Positions 8,437-15,207 are shown, counted from the first letter of the stretch. The stretch: DNA of 18,325 bases from Patescibacteria group bacterium (GCA_004298345.1 SCTV01000077.1:1-18325), one strand, 5' to 3'. Notes: generated by a model from the letters alone, not told the origin. Made by a program: numbers and translations.

Positions 8437-9132
8437 TGAGAAGATAGAGTTCAGGTTTTGGAATACCTTAGCGAAATTCCTTGTCAGGTAAGTTCTGACG
8501 TGCACGAATAGTGTAATGACTGGGGAACTGTCTCGGAGAATAGCTCGGTGAAAATACAATACCGGTGAAGATGCCGGTTACCTGCAGTTAGACGAAAAGA
8601 CCCTAGAAGCTTTACTGCAGCTTGATATTGAGTATATGTTTTTGATGCGTAGCGTAGATGGGAGGATTTGAAGTGTATCTTTCGGGGTGCATGGATCCGC
8701 AAGTGAAATACCATTCTTTAAAAATATATATTCTAACCTGTACGGCAAAAACGCACAGGGACATTATCTGGTGGGCAGTTTTAGTGGGGCGCTATCCTCC
8801 TAAAGAGTAACGGAGGAGTTTATTAAGGTCAGCTAGCCGTGAATGGAAACCATGGCGATAGTGTAATGGCATAAGCTGGCTTAACTGTAAGACGTACTTG
8901 TCGAGCAGATGCGAAAGCAGAACATAGTGAACCGACCATTCGCATTAGACGCGGTGGAAGATTATCGGATAAAAGCTACTCTAGGGATAACAGGCTGGTT
9001 GTGCCTAAGAGTTCATATCGACGGCACAGTTCGGCACCTCGATGTCGGCTCAACTTATCCTGGGGGTGGAGAAGCTCCCAAGGGTATGGCTGTTCGCCAT
9101 TTAAAAAGTTACGCGAGCTGGGTTCAGACCGT

Positions 9133-9570
9133 TTAGAAATTAAATTCGAAATTCAAATATCGAAATCCTAAACAATATCAAAATCAAAAATCCAAAAGTT
9201 TTAAACATTTGAATTTAGAGATTGGAATTTGTTTCGGGTTTAGGATTTCGATTTCGTACTTTGATTCCTAGACAGTCTGAATCCCATCGAAATTTTCGTT
9301 TATATTAAAAATAGTTAGGAAGTAGATCAATCAAACACGGCGGTCCCGCATAGCAATATGCGAAGATCAAGTTGACTAGTATCGGTGGAGGCCTAAATAC
9401 ACCCAGTGTTGGTTAATACCGAGGGAAACATTCTTGTAAAAGATGTACCCGTAGAGACTGAACGTCAACACTCTCAAATTTCCAGACCTAAAACACGAAT
9501 ACGTGTTCGGTCAAGTGAAAATTTGAGAACATGCTCCAGTCCATTGCAGAGAGTAATCTCTGGTAACAAG
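9133..9570 (+). ncRNA. Group I intron in 23S at E. coli position 2593
   Basis: Exon CAGACCGT ends at 9132 and CGTGAGACAGG resumes at 9571; joined they rebuild helix 93 as in E. coli, and this is the known I-CreI insertion point. The 438-nt intron ends in G as group I introns require. Visible core helices: P1, exon 9120-9129 with 9275-9284; P3, GTTGAC (9371-9376) with GTCAAC (9464-9469); P6 hairpin near 9428-9446 with GTAA loop; P7, GACTG (9456-9460) with CAGTC (9537-9541); P8, CTCAAATTT (9473-9481) with AAATTTGAG (9519-9527); P9, CAGAGA-GTAA-TCTCTG (9547-9562). GGAGGCCTAAA at 9387-9397 is typical of J4/5-P5. There is no endonuclease ORF, so mobility would need help. The P1 loop holds an AT-rich insert. 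Confidence 0.85.
9141..9270 (+). repeat. AT-rich palindromic insert in the P1 loop of the 2593 intron
   Basis: Contains CGAAATCCTAAAC (9161-9173) and its perfect inverse GTTTAGGATTTCG (9238-9250). It shares a 17-nt block (9156-9172 = 7365-7381), TTTTAAAC, GAATTTGTTT and TTCGTACTT with the helix 68 insert in the same order, so the two are probably copies of one element. Confidence 0.7.
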
Positions 9571-9864
9571 CGTGAGACAGGTTGGTCTCCTATCTTCTGC
9601 AGGCGTTGATTCTTGAGGAGATTTGCTTCTAGTACGAGAGGACCGAAGTGAACGAACCTCTGGTGTATCTGCTGTCCTGCCAAGGGCACCGCAGAGTAGC
9701 TATGTTCGGAATGGATAACCTCTGAAAGCATCTAAGAGGGAAGCCAACTCCAAGATTAGGAATCGTTTGAGACACGTGAGAGATGATCACGTTGATAGGC
9801 TTTAGATGTACGCACCGTAAGGTGCTTAGTCGTGAAGTACTAATTAGTCGATTCCTATTAGGAA

Positions 9865-9988
9865 ATTTAAAAATCACAGCAGGTGGAGCTTGTGCTCTGT
9901 CTGGTGCGAAAGCAGTTATTTGTTTACAAAACCAATTCGAAAGGAAGATGATTGATGTTTGAAAACTACTACGTGGAATTTGGTGAGT
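9865..9988 (+). other. 23S-5S spacer, first part
   Basis: Begins with the 3' strand of the 23S processing stem (to 9873), followed by a small hairpin (GAGC-TTGT-GCTC near 9887-9898). I see no gene here. Confidence 0.6.
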
Positions 9989-10083
9989 CGGGTTGTAGCT
10001 TTGATGGTGGAGCACCAGGGGTCTTTCCGCCCATACGTGTGTCTGTCCTCTGGAAGGCACGGGTTCGAATCCCGTCAATCCGA
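9989..10083 (+). tRNA. tRNA-like cloverleaf with about 22 extra nt in the anticodon arm; anticodon unassigned
   Basis: Acceptor CGGGTTG/CAATCCG (7 bp, one G.U) with A at position 73; D arm GCTT-TGATGGTG-GAGC; variable loop AAGGC; T arm ACGGG-TTCGAAT-CCCGT. These place the anticodon stem at CCAGG (10015-10019) with TCTGG (10049-10053), but 29 nt lie between instead of 7. The stem can be lengthened to 7 bp (CCAGGGG/CCTCTGG). Removing one 22-nt block never leaves U at position 33. The acceptor helix also extends outward (GAGT 9985-9988 with ACTC 10083-10086), and the normal A14 and A21 are replaced. C1-G72 with A73 suggests a proline-tRNA origin. It may be an intron-containing tRNA, a decayed one, or a tRNA-shaped processing signal. 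No CCA is encoded. Confidence 0.5.
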
Positions 10084-10167
10084 CTCAACCAAACCGATTT
10101 CGCAAAAAGGGAATCGGTCCATGTATTAGTTTTCAAACAATAAAGAAAAGAAAAAGATTGAATCCTA

Positions 10168-10280
10168 TGTTCTGGTGGTTCGTCGCTATGGAAACACCCG
10201 TTCTCATTCCGAACACGGCAGTGAAACGTAGTTGAGGCGATGATAGTCCCTCGGGGCGAAAGTAGCTAGCCGCCAGTACA
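10168..10280 (+). rRNA. rrf: 5S ribosomal RNA
   Basis: Terminal stem TGTTCTGGTGG with CCGCCAGTACA, and the conserved CACCCGTTCTCATTCCGAACACGG and GGGGCGAAAGTA-type segments (10196-10263). Flanking GATTGAAT (10156-10163) and ATTCAATC (10285-10292) form an outer processing stem. It is co-transcribed with 23S. Confidence 0.95.
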
Positions 10281-10291
10281 GAGTATTCAAT

Positions 10292-10417
10292 CCAGGATTC
10301 GCTTAATTGGCACGGGTCTTTGTTACTTCGCTCGTTTACTTCCGCAATGTACTATTCGTACATTTTGGTCGTAAGCCTCACTCGTGCCTCGACCCGCCTC
10401 CAATTACGCGAATCCTG
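10292..10417. repeat. Long hairpin after 5S
   Basis: 10292-10310 pairs with 10399-10417 at 18 of 19 positions (arm starts CCAGGATTCGC), then CGGGTC (10313-10318) with GACCCG (10391-10396). The 72-nt interior holds AATGTAC-TATTC-GTACATT (10346-10364). Same plan as palindromes A and B, but the interior is not clearly homologous. It begins where the 5S processing stem ends. Confidence 0.75.
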
Positions 10418-10437
10418 GTGGCCATTTTGTTTATTAA

Positions 10438-10467
10438 ACACAGAAAACTGTGTGATTTTATCTTTTT
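10438..10467 (+). terminator. Probable terminator of the rRNA unit
   Basis: ACACAG-AAAA-CTGTGT hairpin (10438-10453) followed by GATTTTATCTTTTT. The stem is short, but the T-rich tail is good. Confidence 0.5.
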
Positions 10468-10492
10468 AGGGAATTTGAAGTAAGTCTTTACA

Positions 10493-10591
10493 GAGCCATT
10501 TCAACGGCTCATTAAGCTAATGAGCCGTTGAAATGGCTTAGCTGAGCCGTATGAAAAACGAGATGGCTCTTAGAGCCACGTTCAAAGGCTC
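10493..10591. repeat. Cluster of GAGCC/GGCTC half-sites with a 21-bp perfect hairpin
   Basis: 10494-10514 is a perfect inverted repeat of 10518-10538 (loop AGC). GAGCC or GGCTC occurs at 10493, 10507, 10522, 10544, 10565, 10573 and 10587, alternating in orientation, with GGCT at 10535. TGGCTCT-TAGAGCCA (10564-10578) is a further palindrome. No ORF. Confidence 0.7.
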
Positions 10592-10660
10592 GACGAGCGG
10601 AGGCGAGGAAGATAACAGGTCTAGCAAGACGTGTTACGAACGAAATGCTTAGCCTTTGAA
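10581..10660 (+). other. Branched structure, possible small RNA
   Basis: TTCAAAGGCT (10581-10590) pairs perfectly with AGCCTTTGAA (10651-10660). Inside is TAACA-G-GTCT-AGCA-AGAC-G-TGTTA (about 10613-10636). A terminator follows at 10687. I see no promoter in front, and it matches no RNA family I recognise. Confidence 0.35.
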
Positions 10661-10686
10661 TTGGATACGTTGTGTCTTCTGCTCTA

Positions 10687-10718
10687 GACCCCGAATTTTC
10701 AGTAGAAAATTCGGGGTC
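10687..10718 (+). terminator. Intrinsic terminator-like hairpin
   Basis: Perfect 14-bp stem GACCCCGAATTTTC/GAAAATTCGGGGTC with loop AGTA, followed by GTTTGTG. The T tract is weak. Confidence 0.6.
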
Positions 10719-10730
10719 GTTTGTGAATTG

Positions 10731-10782
10731 TATTTTGTTTCGTATTTCGATATTGAGATTTAGGATTTTTCCAAATCCTTGA
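10731..10782. repeat. Partial copy of the AT-rich element
   Basis: ATTTCGATATT (10744-10754) is the inverse of the AATATCGAAAT block of the two rRNA inserts. TTTAGGATTT follows, and AGGATTT-TTCC-AAATCCT (10762-10779) forms a hairpin. Confidence 0.45.
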
Positions 10783-10784
10783 TT

Positions 10785-10815
10785 TTGTGCGTTTTTCTCG
10801 TTTTTTTGCTATGAT
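10785..10815 (+). promoter_or_regulatory. Promoter for the Cys-motif protein gene, leaderless
   Basis: TTGTGC (10785-10790), 19-bp spacer, TATGAT (10810-10815). Transcription would begin at or next to the ATG (10822). Spacing is long, so support is moderate. Confidence 0.45.
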
Positions 10816-10821
10816 ACTCTT

Positions 10822-11583
10822 ATGGCTTCTTGGGCAACAAAAAGAAAACTCACGTATTTTAGTATTGTACTCATCGCGATTATCATTTTTCTGGGCTTAC
10901 CGACATTTTTTGTGGTGTATCAGCCACCCTCATGTACTGATGGCAAAATCAATCAAGGTGAGCTAGGTACAGACTGTGGCGGTCCATGTTCACGACTCTG
11001 TAACTCTCAGTTTTTCCAGCCGATTGTCCTTTGGGCGAGGTCTGCAAAGGTGGTAAAGGGTGTGTACAATGTTGTGGCGTACGTTGAAAACAACAATCTC
11101 GATGGTGCCGCCAAACAGGTGCCGTACCGGTTCAAGCTGTACGATTCGGAAGGGGTATTGATTCGAGAACGAACTGGTCGGGTTGATATTCCTCCGCACA
11201 AGGGTGTGGCGGTATTTGAGGACAGTGTGCTCGCTGGTGAGAGTATTCCTACTCGAGTTACCTTTGAGTTTATCGGTCAGCCACAATGGTATCGTACTGC
11301 CAGTGTCGATCAAGGTTTGGTAATCAGCGATAAATTACTTGAGAATGAATCTTCCACACCGAGGTTGTCGGCGATGGTCGAAAATAAATCAGCGTTACCT
11401 ATTGGCAAGACCTCTTTCGTGGCGATTTTGTATGGCGATGATACGAATGCCATTTCTTTTTCAAAAACCGAGCTCGATGGACTTGCAAATGGTGCTAGCT
11501 CGGCTATCGTATTTACCTGGCCGCAGCCATTTTCTAAAAAGGTATATCGCATTGACATTATCCCGACAGTCAAGTTGAAGTGA
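10822..11583 (+). CDS. Membrane-anchored extracytoplasmic protein with CxDGxxNxGExGxDCGGxC motif
   Basis: 253 aa. A short basic N-terminus and one hydrophobic helix (about 12-34) anchor the chain, with the remainder outside. Right after it comes CTDGKINQGELGTDCGGPC and then C, a four-cysteine pattern seen in surface proteins of many bacteria. The rest is predicted beta-rich in two Ig-like halves (about 63-155 and 160-253), with VENNN..AAKQVPYRFKLYD and the echo VENKSALPIGKTSFVAILYG. I do not recognise a specific family function. It precedes rodA on the same strand with palindrome B between, so the two may share a transcript and a role at the cell envelope. Confidence 0.75.
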   Translation: MASWATKRKLTYFSIVLIAIIIFLGLPTFFVVYQPPSCTDGKINQGELGTDCGGPCSRLCNSQFFQPIVLWARSAKVVKGVYNVVAYVENNNLDGAAKQVPYRFKLYDSEGVLIRERTGRVDIPPHKGVAVFEDSVLAGESIPTRVTFEFIGQPQWYRTASVDQGLVISDKLLENESSTPRLSAMVENKSALPIGKTSFVAILYGDDTNAISFSKTELDGLANGASSAIVFTWPQPFSKKVYRIDIIPTVKLK

Positions 11584-11593
11584 GGTATTTAAA

Positions 11594-11701
11594 AAACCGA
11601 GAGGGTATCTTTCTAGGAGCACGAGTATTTCCTTGGTAGGAAATCTCTCAAGTCTCGACTACCCGTCTCCGAAGTCTCCTAGAAAGATACCCTCTCGGTT
11701 T
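11594..11701. repeat. Long palindrome B: 26-bp perfect arms around the conserved 56-nt core
   Basis: Arms 11594-11619 and 11676-11701 are perfect inverted repeats (left arm begins AAACCGAGAGGGTATC). The core 11620-11675 is 56 nt, contains ATTTCC-TTGGTA-GGAAAT and then TCTCAAGTCTCG, and matches the inverted core of palindrome A without gaps. It starts 10 nt after the stop of the Cys-motif gene and ends 21 nt before rodA, so it probably lies within their mRNA. Confidence 0.85.
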
Positions 11702-11722
11702 CTAAATTAAGAGGGTGGTGGG

Positions 11723-12907
11723 GTGGGGACGCAGAATGCAAACATGAAAGCATTATTACTCAAACTAGTTCCAGAAAATAAAGCCTCGGAAGGCACCCAA
11801 AAATGGGCGATCGACTGGCTGTTGCTTGCGGCTATTATTCCTATCTGCTGTGCGGGACTTTTTACCATGAACTCCTTTTTGGGAGAGAGTACCTTTTTTG
11901 AACGCCAGTTGATATGGATTTCTGTGGGCGTAGCTCTCTTTTTTATGCTTAGTTTCGTCGACTTTCGCTTTCTCAAACGGACTCGAGTGATCGTAGCTTT
12001 GTTTGCCCTAGCTTGTACACTTCTCCTTTCACTTTTTGTCGCGGGAAAGATGGTTAAGGGTTCTCAGAGTTGGTTTGATTTCGGCCTTTTCTCTTTTCAA
12101 CCATCAGACCCAATAAAAATAGTGGTGATTCTTATTTTGGCAAAATATTTTTCCCGCCGGCATATTGAGATTGCCAACATTCGTCATATTTTTGTTTCAG
12201 GATTCTATGCTTTTGTAATTTTTATTATGATTTTGCTTGAGCCTGATTTTGGATCAGCGATGACTATATTTTTGCTCTGGCTGGGCATGGTGCTTGTTTC
12301 CGGTATTTCGAAGAGACACCTACTTCTCGTGGGCCTCGTAGGACTGATTGCTTTTGGTGGTCTCTGGAACTACGGTTTTAAAGATTACCAAAAACAACGT
12401 ATCAAAAACTTCTTGAGTCCGCTCAATGATGTGCGTGGGTCTGGATATAATGCCTACCAGTCAACCATTGCTGTCGGCTCGGGTCAGGTGTGGGGCAAAG
12501 GGGTGGGATATGGCACGCAGTCACGGCTCAAGTTTTTGCCGGAATATCAGACCGACTTTATCTTTGCCGCTTTTGCAGAGGAGTGGGGGTTTGTTGGCGT
12601 TCTACTGCTTTTTGGACTCTATGCGCTGGTGATTTGGCGGATTTTGGCCAACGCACTGTATGGCGCCACCAACTTTGAGATACTTTTTGGTATCGGTCTC
12701 GCTATTTATTTTATGGCGCATTTTTGTATCAATGTTGGTATGAATATCGGCCTTCTACCGGTTACTGGTCTCGTGATGCCATTTATGAGCTACGGTGGAT
12801 CGCATATTTTGACCGAGTTTTCAGCTCTTGGAATGCTGATGGGCATGCGCCGTTATCGCCGTGCTGCGCACAAGGATCTTATGAAAAATGAGTTTTTGGG
12901 GGTTTAG
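11723..12907 (+). CDS. rodA: Peptidoglycan polymerase RodA (SEDS family)
   Basis: 394 aa from a GTG preceded by GAGGG at 7-nt spacing; ATG 11744 (8th codon) is an alternative. About ten membrane helices. SEDS hallmarks: GSQSWFDFG (113-121), FQPSDPIKI (125-133, where most members have SE rather than SD), LEPDFGSA (172-179), GSGYN..QS..A.GSG..GKG..GTQ (239-266), LPEYQTDFIFA..AEE (272-287) with the Asp of TDFIFA (278) being the residue required for glycan polymerisation in characterised RodA/FtsW, and LPVTGLVMPFMSYGGS (345-360). RodA polymerises lipid II into glycan strands during elongation with a class B PBP, whose gene is not in the window. PVTG..MPF..YGG followed by H also fits FtsW, but the TDFIFA context and the position favour RodA. 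Confidence 0.93.
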   Translation: MGTQNANMKALLLKLVPENKASEGTQKWAIDWLLLAAIIPICCAGLFTMNSFLGESTFFERQLIWISVGVALFFMLSFVDFRFLKRTRVIVALFALACTLLLSLFVAGKMVKGSQSWFDFGLFSFQPSDPIKIVVILILAKYFSRRHIEIANIRHIFVSGFYAFVIFIMILLEPDFGSAMTIFLLWLGMVLVSGISKRHLLLVGLVGLIAFGGLWNYGFKDYQKQRIKNFLSPLNDVRGSGYNAYQSTIAVGSGQVWGKGVGYGTQSRLKFLPEYQTDFIFAAFAEEWGFVGVLLLFGLYALVIWRILANALYGATNFEILFGIGLAIYFMAHFCINVGMNIGLLPVTGLVMPFMSYGGSHILTEFSALGMLMGMRRYRRAAHKDLMKNEFLGV

Positions 12908-12909
12908 AT

Positions 12910-13167
12910 CTATTGTGCTTCTCGAACAATTTCATCAAATGTTTTGTGTGATTTTGGCTCATCTACGGACAAATTCCAGAAGAAATAGAGGGAAGTAAGG
13001 AAAAATAATATAGACAATCCTATAAGACAATAGTTTGCCTGAGTTGTGTTCTTTACAATTCCAGTTTTTAGTATCAGGCCAACCAAGACAGTTCTTTGAT
13101 TTCCAGAAATATTTCCGGTAGATGGCCTTTGTATTGCAGTAGTCTCGTCGCTAAATTCTACAGACAT
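12910..13167 (-). CDS. Small single-pass membrane protein, paralogue of the gene at 13669-13920
   Basis: 85 aa. MSVEFSDE at the start, a polar region, then LVGLILKTGIVKNTTQANYCLIGL and a hydrophobic helix (about 46-66) ending YFFWNL, and a short polar tail. It aligns over its length with the 83-aa protein on the other side of the pilin gene: MSVEF.DE, NQ, LVG...K.GIVKN..QANY.LIGL, YFF.NL are shared. Function unknown; location suggests an accessory of the pilus system. It starts 9 nt after the pilin stop, with no Shine-Dalgarno. Its stop is 2 bp from the convergent rodA stop. Confidence 0.75.
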   Translation of the reverse strand: MSVEFSDETTAIQRPSTGNISGNQRTVLVGLILKTGIVKNTTQANYCLIGLSILFFLTSLYFFWNLSVDEPKSHKTFDEIVREAQ

Positions 13168-13176
13168 AAGTACTTT

Positions 13177-13662
13177 TTAAGAAGTAATACAGTAGTAAGA
13201 TCCAAACTGTGCAGAATTGTTTGTGATAAATAACTTTGGAAGATTACCGCCGTTACTTTCTAAGCTTATAGCAATGATGTAGGGTGGTATCGGATCTGTG
13301 TTTTTTGTACCACAGGTCATATTTAAAATGACAGGGTCTGAAATATAAACAAAGTTTCCAGCTCCATTTGGATCTTGTGGTGCTTGCGACAATATCCCAT
13401 TTAGATAAGTGGTTACAAAAGGGGCAAGGGTGCCGTCTCCACCCGCCACATAACCACTTGAGTTGGTTGGAGGATATACATTATTGCTAGATCGGTATAT
13501 TTCAAGGGCATTCCTAAATTGTATAGCATTCTGTATTCTTTTGGAGTCTCTTGCCTTGCTTCGAGCACTACTGAGTCCGGTTAAAACAACACTAGATAAA
13601 AGTGATATTATTGATATAACAACGAGTAGCTCTATGAGTGTAAAACCAGATTCTTTTTTCAT
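13177..13662 (-). CDS. Type IV pilin/pseudopilin, GspG-like
   Basis: 161 aa. Short leader MKKESG, then FTLIELLVVISIISLLSSVVL: the class III prepilin signal, cut by prepilin peptidase between G6 and F7, with the conserved Glu at mature position 5. The amphipathic helix continues as SARSKARDSKRIQNAIQFRNALEIY, the alpha1-C pattern of GspG/major-pseudopilin proteins, followed by YPPTNSS and a small beta domain with two cysteines (CGT..., YYC) able to form the C-terminal disulfide. It would be assembled into type IV pili or a related fibre for attachment, motility or DNA uptake; the machinery is not in the window. It sits between two paralogous small membrane genes with gaps of 6 and 9 nt, so all three are surely one transcript. 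Confidence 0.92.
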   Translation of the reverse strand: MKKESGFTLIELLVVISIISLLSSVVLTGLSSARSKARDSKRIQNAIQFRNALEIYRSSNNVYPPTNSSGYVAGGDGTLAPFVTTYLNGILSQAPQDPNGAGNFVYISDPVILNMTCGTKNTDPIPPYIIAISLESNGGNLPKLFITNNSAQFGSYYCITS

Positions 13663-13668
13663 AATTTT

Positions 13669-13920
13669 TTATGTTTTATTTTGGAAAAAATCCTGAGGGT
13701 TTGGTTGTGTGTTGCCTGTTATAAGATTTCCAAAAAAGTAAAAAGAAGCTAAAAACGCAAATACGGCAAGTCCAATCAAAAAGTAGTTGGCTTGATTTTC
13801 ATTTTTGACGATACCGGCTTTTATAACCCACCCGACAAGTTTCGGAAGCTGGTTGCTCGGCATAAAGCGACTATAGAGCACACGGGCCTCATTTTGTTCG
13901 TCTTCAAATTCTACAGACAT
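13669..13920 (-). CDS. Small single-pass membrane protein, paralogue of the gene at 12910-13167
   Basis: 83 aa: MSVEFEDE, polar segment, LVGWVIKAGIVKNENQANYFLIGL, a membrane helix (about 45-65), YFFGNL, polar tail. The conserved GIVKN..QANY just before the membrane suggests a binding or interaction motif; no known function. It is first in the pilin group and lies 12 bp after the glycosyltransferase stop. Confidence 0.75.
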   Translation of the reverse strand: MSVEFEDEQNEARVLYSRFMPSNQLPKLVGWVIKAGIVKNENQANYFLIGLAVFAFLASFYFFGNLITGNTQPNPQDFFQNKT

Positions 13921-13926
13921 GGGTAT

Positions 13927-13935
13927 AGTATATCA
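13927..13935 (-). promoter_or_regulatory. Extended -10 promoter of the pilin group
   Basis: On the minus strand TGA-TATACT, overlapping the glycosyltransferase stop codon and ending 6 nt before the ATG at 13920, so the message would be leaderless. No clear -35. Confidence 0.45.
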
Positions 13936-15078
13936 TTTTGTATAAACTAGGGTAGTGTTTGCGAGCATCTTTTCCAAGGTGAATTTTTGGCCCACAGAAA
14001 CCTGTAATGCGTGACCTAGAGATTGGCGGAGGTGAGCGTTGTCGAGCAATGGGGGGATAGCGTCCGCGACGGCTCCGACATCGCGGGACTTTACGAGCAT
14101 TCCTGTCTTTTTATCTTCAACAATCTCACTTATTCCACCAACATCTGTAGCGATGACGGGGAGACCGGCGAGGCCTGCCTCGAGGATGACATAGGGCAGG
14201 CCCTCTTTGACGGAGGTAAGTGTAAATATATCAAAGGCTCTCAGATAGTGTGATGCATCGGGAATGTGTCCGAGTAAAAAGACTCTATCGGTCAGCTTGT
14301 GCTCGATAATTATCTGCTCGAGGGCTTGTTTTTCTTCTCCATCACCTAGGATTACGAGAGGGGTAGCCGGTTGGTGATGTAACTCTGCAAAAGCACGGAG
14401 TAAATATTCATAGCCCTTGTTGGTATGAAGCTCACCGACAGCCCCGGTCCAGAGAGAATTTTTATATATAGCGAGCGCGGGATTTTTGGTAATCAAAAAA
14501 TCACGAGCAGAACTTTTTTCAAGAAAATCAATCGCTCCGATACCGTTGTGAATCGTTATTAATTTATTTTTCGTCCAGGGCATCTCTGCCATTTCGACAC
14601 GTTCTTTTTCAGCCACTGTAATCACCTGGTGGCAGAGGAGTACGGTAATCCAATGGAGGATTTTAATAATGTTTCGAGCGAGTGGGGAACGACTCTCGTG
14701 CCAAGCCCAGCCGTGAGCAGTAAAGATGATTTTTTTCACCCCAATGAGTCGTCCAGCGAGTGCACCAAGCCCTCCGATCTTCGAACTATTGAGATGAATG
14801 ATGTCCGGGCGCTCACGGCGTAAAATCGTCAAAATATGGCTAAAAACAAGGATATCTTGGAATATATTGACATTGCGTATCAAATTTGGTATAATAAGGG
14901 TTGGTATACTCGCAGTATACAGCTTTTCGGTCAGAGTCCCATTTCCACCGCAAGCCACCTGTACCTCAAAGTTTTCTCTAGGAAGTCTGGTGGCCAAGTC
15001 ATAGACATACCGCTGTGCTCCGCCAAAATTCGACTTGGTGATCAGGTAGAGGACTTTCTGTTTTGCCGGTCGTTCCAT
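13933..15078 (-). CDS. GT4-family (GT-B fold) glycosyltransferase
   Basis: 381 aa. The N-terminal Rossmann half has KVLYLITKSNFGGAQRYVYDLA, the glycine-rich acceptor-side loop; HLNSSKIGGLGALAGRL and FTAHGW follow. The C-terminal half has WTGAVGELHTNKGYEYLLRA, LVILGDGEE, VFLLGHIPD and the EX7E motif of retaining enzymes, E292 and E300 in KEGLPYVILEAGLAGLPVIATDVGG, which holds the nucleotide sugar. It transfers a sugar from a nucleotide donor to a lipid-linked or polysaccharide acceptor at the inner face of the membrane. The divergent neighbour at 15365 starts such chains, so both probably make one surface glycan. Donor and acceptor cannot be read from sequence. Confidence 0.9.
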   Translation of the reverse strand: MERPAKQKVLYLITKSNFGGAQRYVYDLATRLPRENFEVQVACGGNGTLTEKLYTASIPTLIIPNLIRNVNIFQDILVFSHILTILRRERPDIIHLNSSKIGGLGALAGRLIGVKKIIFTAHGWAWHESRSPLARNIIKILHWITVLLCHQVITVAEKERVEMAEMPWTKNKLITIHNGIGAIDFLEKSSARDFLITKNPALAIYKNSLWTGAVGELHTNKGYEYLLRAFAELHHQPATPLVILGDGEEKQALEQIIIEHKLTDRVFLLGHIPDASHYLRAFDIFTLTSVKEGLPYVILEAGLAGLPVIATDVGGISEIVEDKKTGMLVKSRDVGAVADAIPPLLDNAHLRQSLGHALQVSVGQKFTLEKMLANTTLVYTK

Positions 15079-15087
15079 AATATCTTT

Positions 15088-15116
15088 AGGATACCACTGG
15101 GGACAGGTATTGAAAA
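15088..15116 (-). promoter_or_regulatory. Possible promoter of the glycosyltransferase gene
   Basis: On the minus strand TTTTCA (15116-15111), 17-bp spacer, extended -10 TGG-TATCCT (15093-15088), ending 9 nt before the ATG at 15078. Both hexamers are weak, but the near-leaderless placement fits the other genes here. Confidence 0.35.
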
Positions 15117-15120
15117 GGTC

Positions 15121-15207
15121 CCCGATTTATAAGGAGCAGAGCGACTATATAAATCGAGAACACCGAGGTATTTTCCTCGGTGAAGGTCAATTAGAGGGCG
15201 AAGCCGA
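15121..15207 (-). repeat. 85-nt two-hairpin repeat, copy 1
   Basis: In minus orientation this matches 16751-16837 at roughly 80 percent. Hairpin one is ACCGAGG...CCTCGGT (15162-15181), hairpin two CGATTTATA/TATAAATCG (15123-15155). The copies are inverted and flank the 15365-16723 gene. Confidence 0.8.

Larger units (their letters stand above)
7714..8469 (+). mobile_element. 23S intron at E. coli position 1931, carrying a homing endonuclease gene
   Basis: Exon sequence CGGTCCTAAGGT stops at 7713 and AGCGAAATTCC resumes at 8470, so 756 nt are inserted at U1931/A1932 just after helix 69, a recurrent intron site and within the I-CeuI target region. A stem TTGTGTCTC/GAGACACAA begins the insertion, and exon GTCCTA can pair with TAGGAC near 7747-7752, as in P1. 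CTGACTATA (about 7842-7850) and GATAGAGTTCAG (8442-8453) could form the R/S pairing P7 of a group I intron with the ORF in the P8 region. P3 was not found, and the last base is T, not the invariant G, so the intron class is uncertain though the insertion is clear. Confidence 0.85.

Noticed and set aside
8909..9136. 75-aa ORF reading through the peptidyl transferase region
   Set aside because: It is entirely 23S rRNA sequence with matches to universally conserved helices.
9406..9609. 67-aa plus-strand ORF as a possible endonuclease in the second intron
   Set aside because: It spans the group I core helices and the 3' exon and has no LAGLIDADG, GIY-YIG or HNH motif.
9989..10083. Class II tRNA (Leu/Ser/Tyr) with long variable arm
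   Set aside because: No 5-bp anticodon stem with a 7-nt loop can be drawn after the D arm, while TCTGG-AAGGC-ACGGG gives a normal 5-nt variable loop.
10480..10720. SRP RNA, RNase P RNA, tmRNA or 6S RNA
   Set aside because: The diagnostic motifs of SRP RNA, RNase P RNA and tmRNA are missing, and the hairpins do not form the single long bubble stem of 6S.
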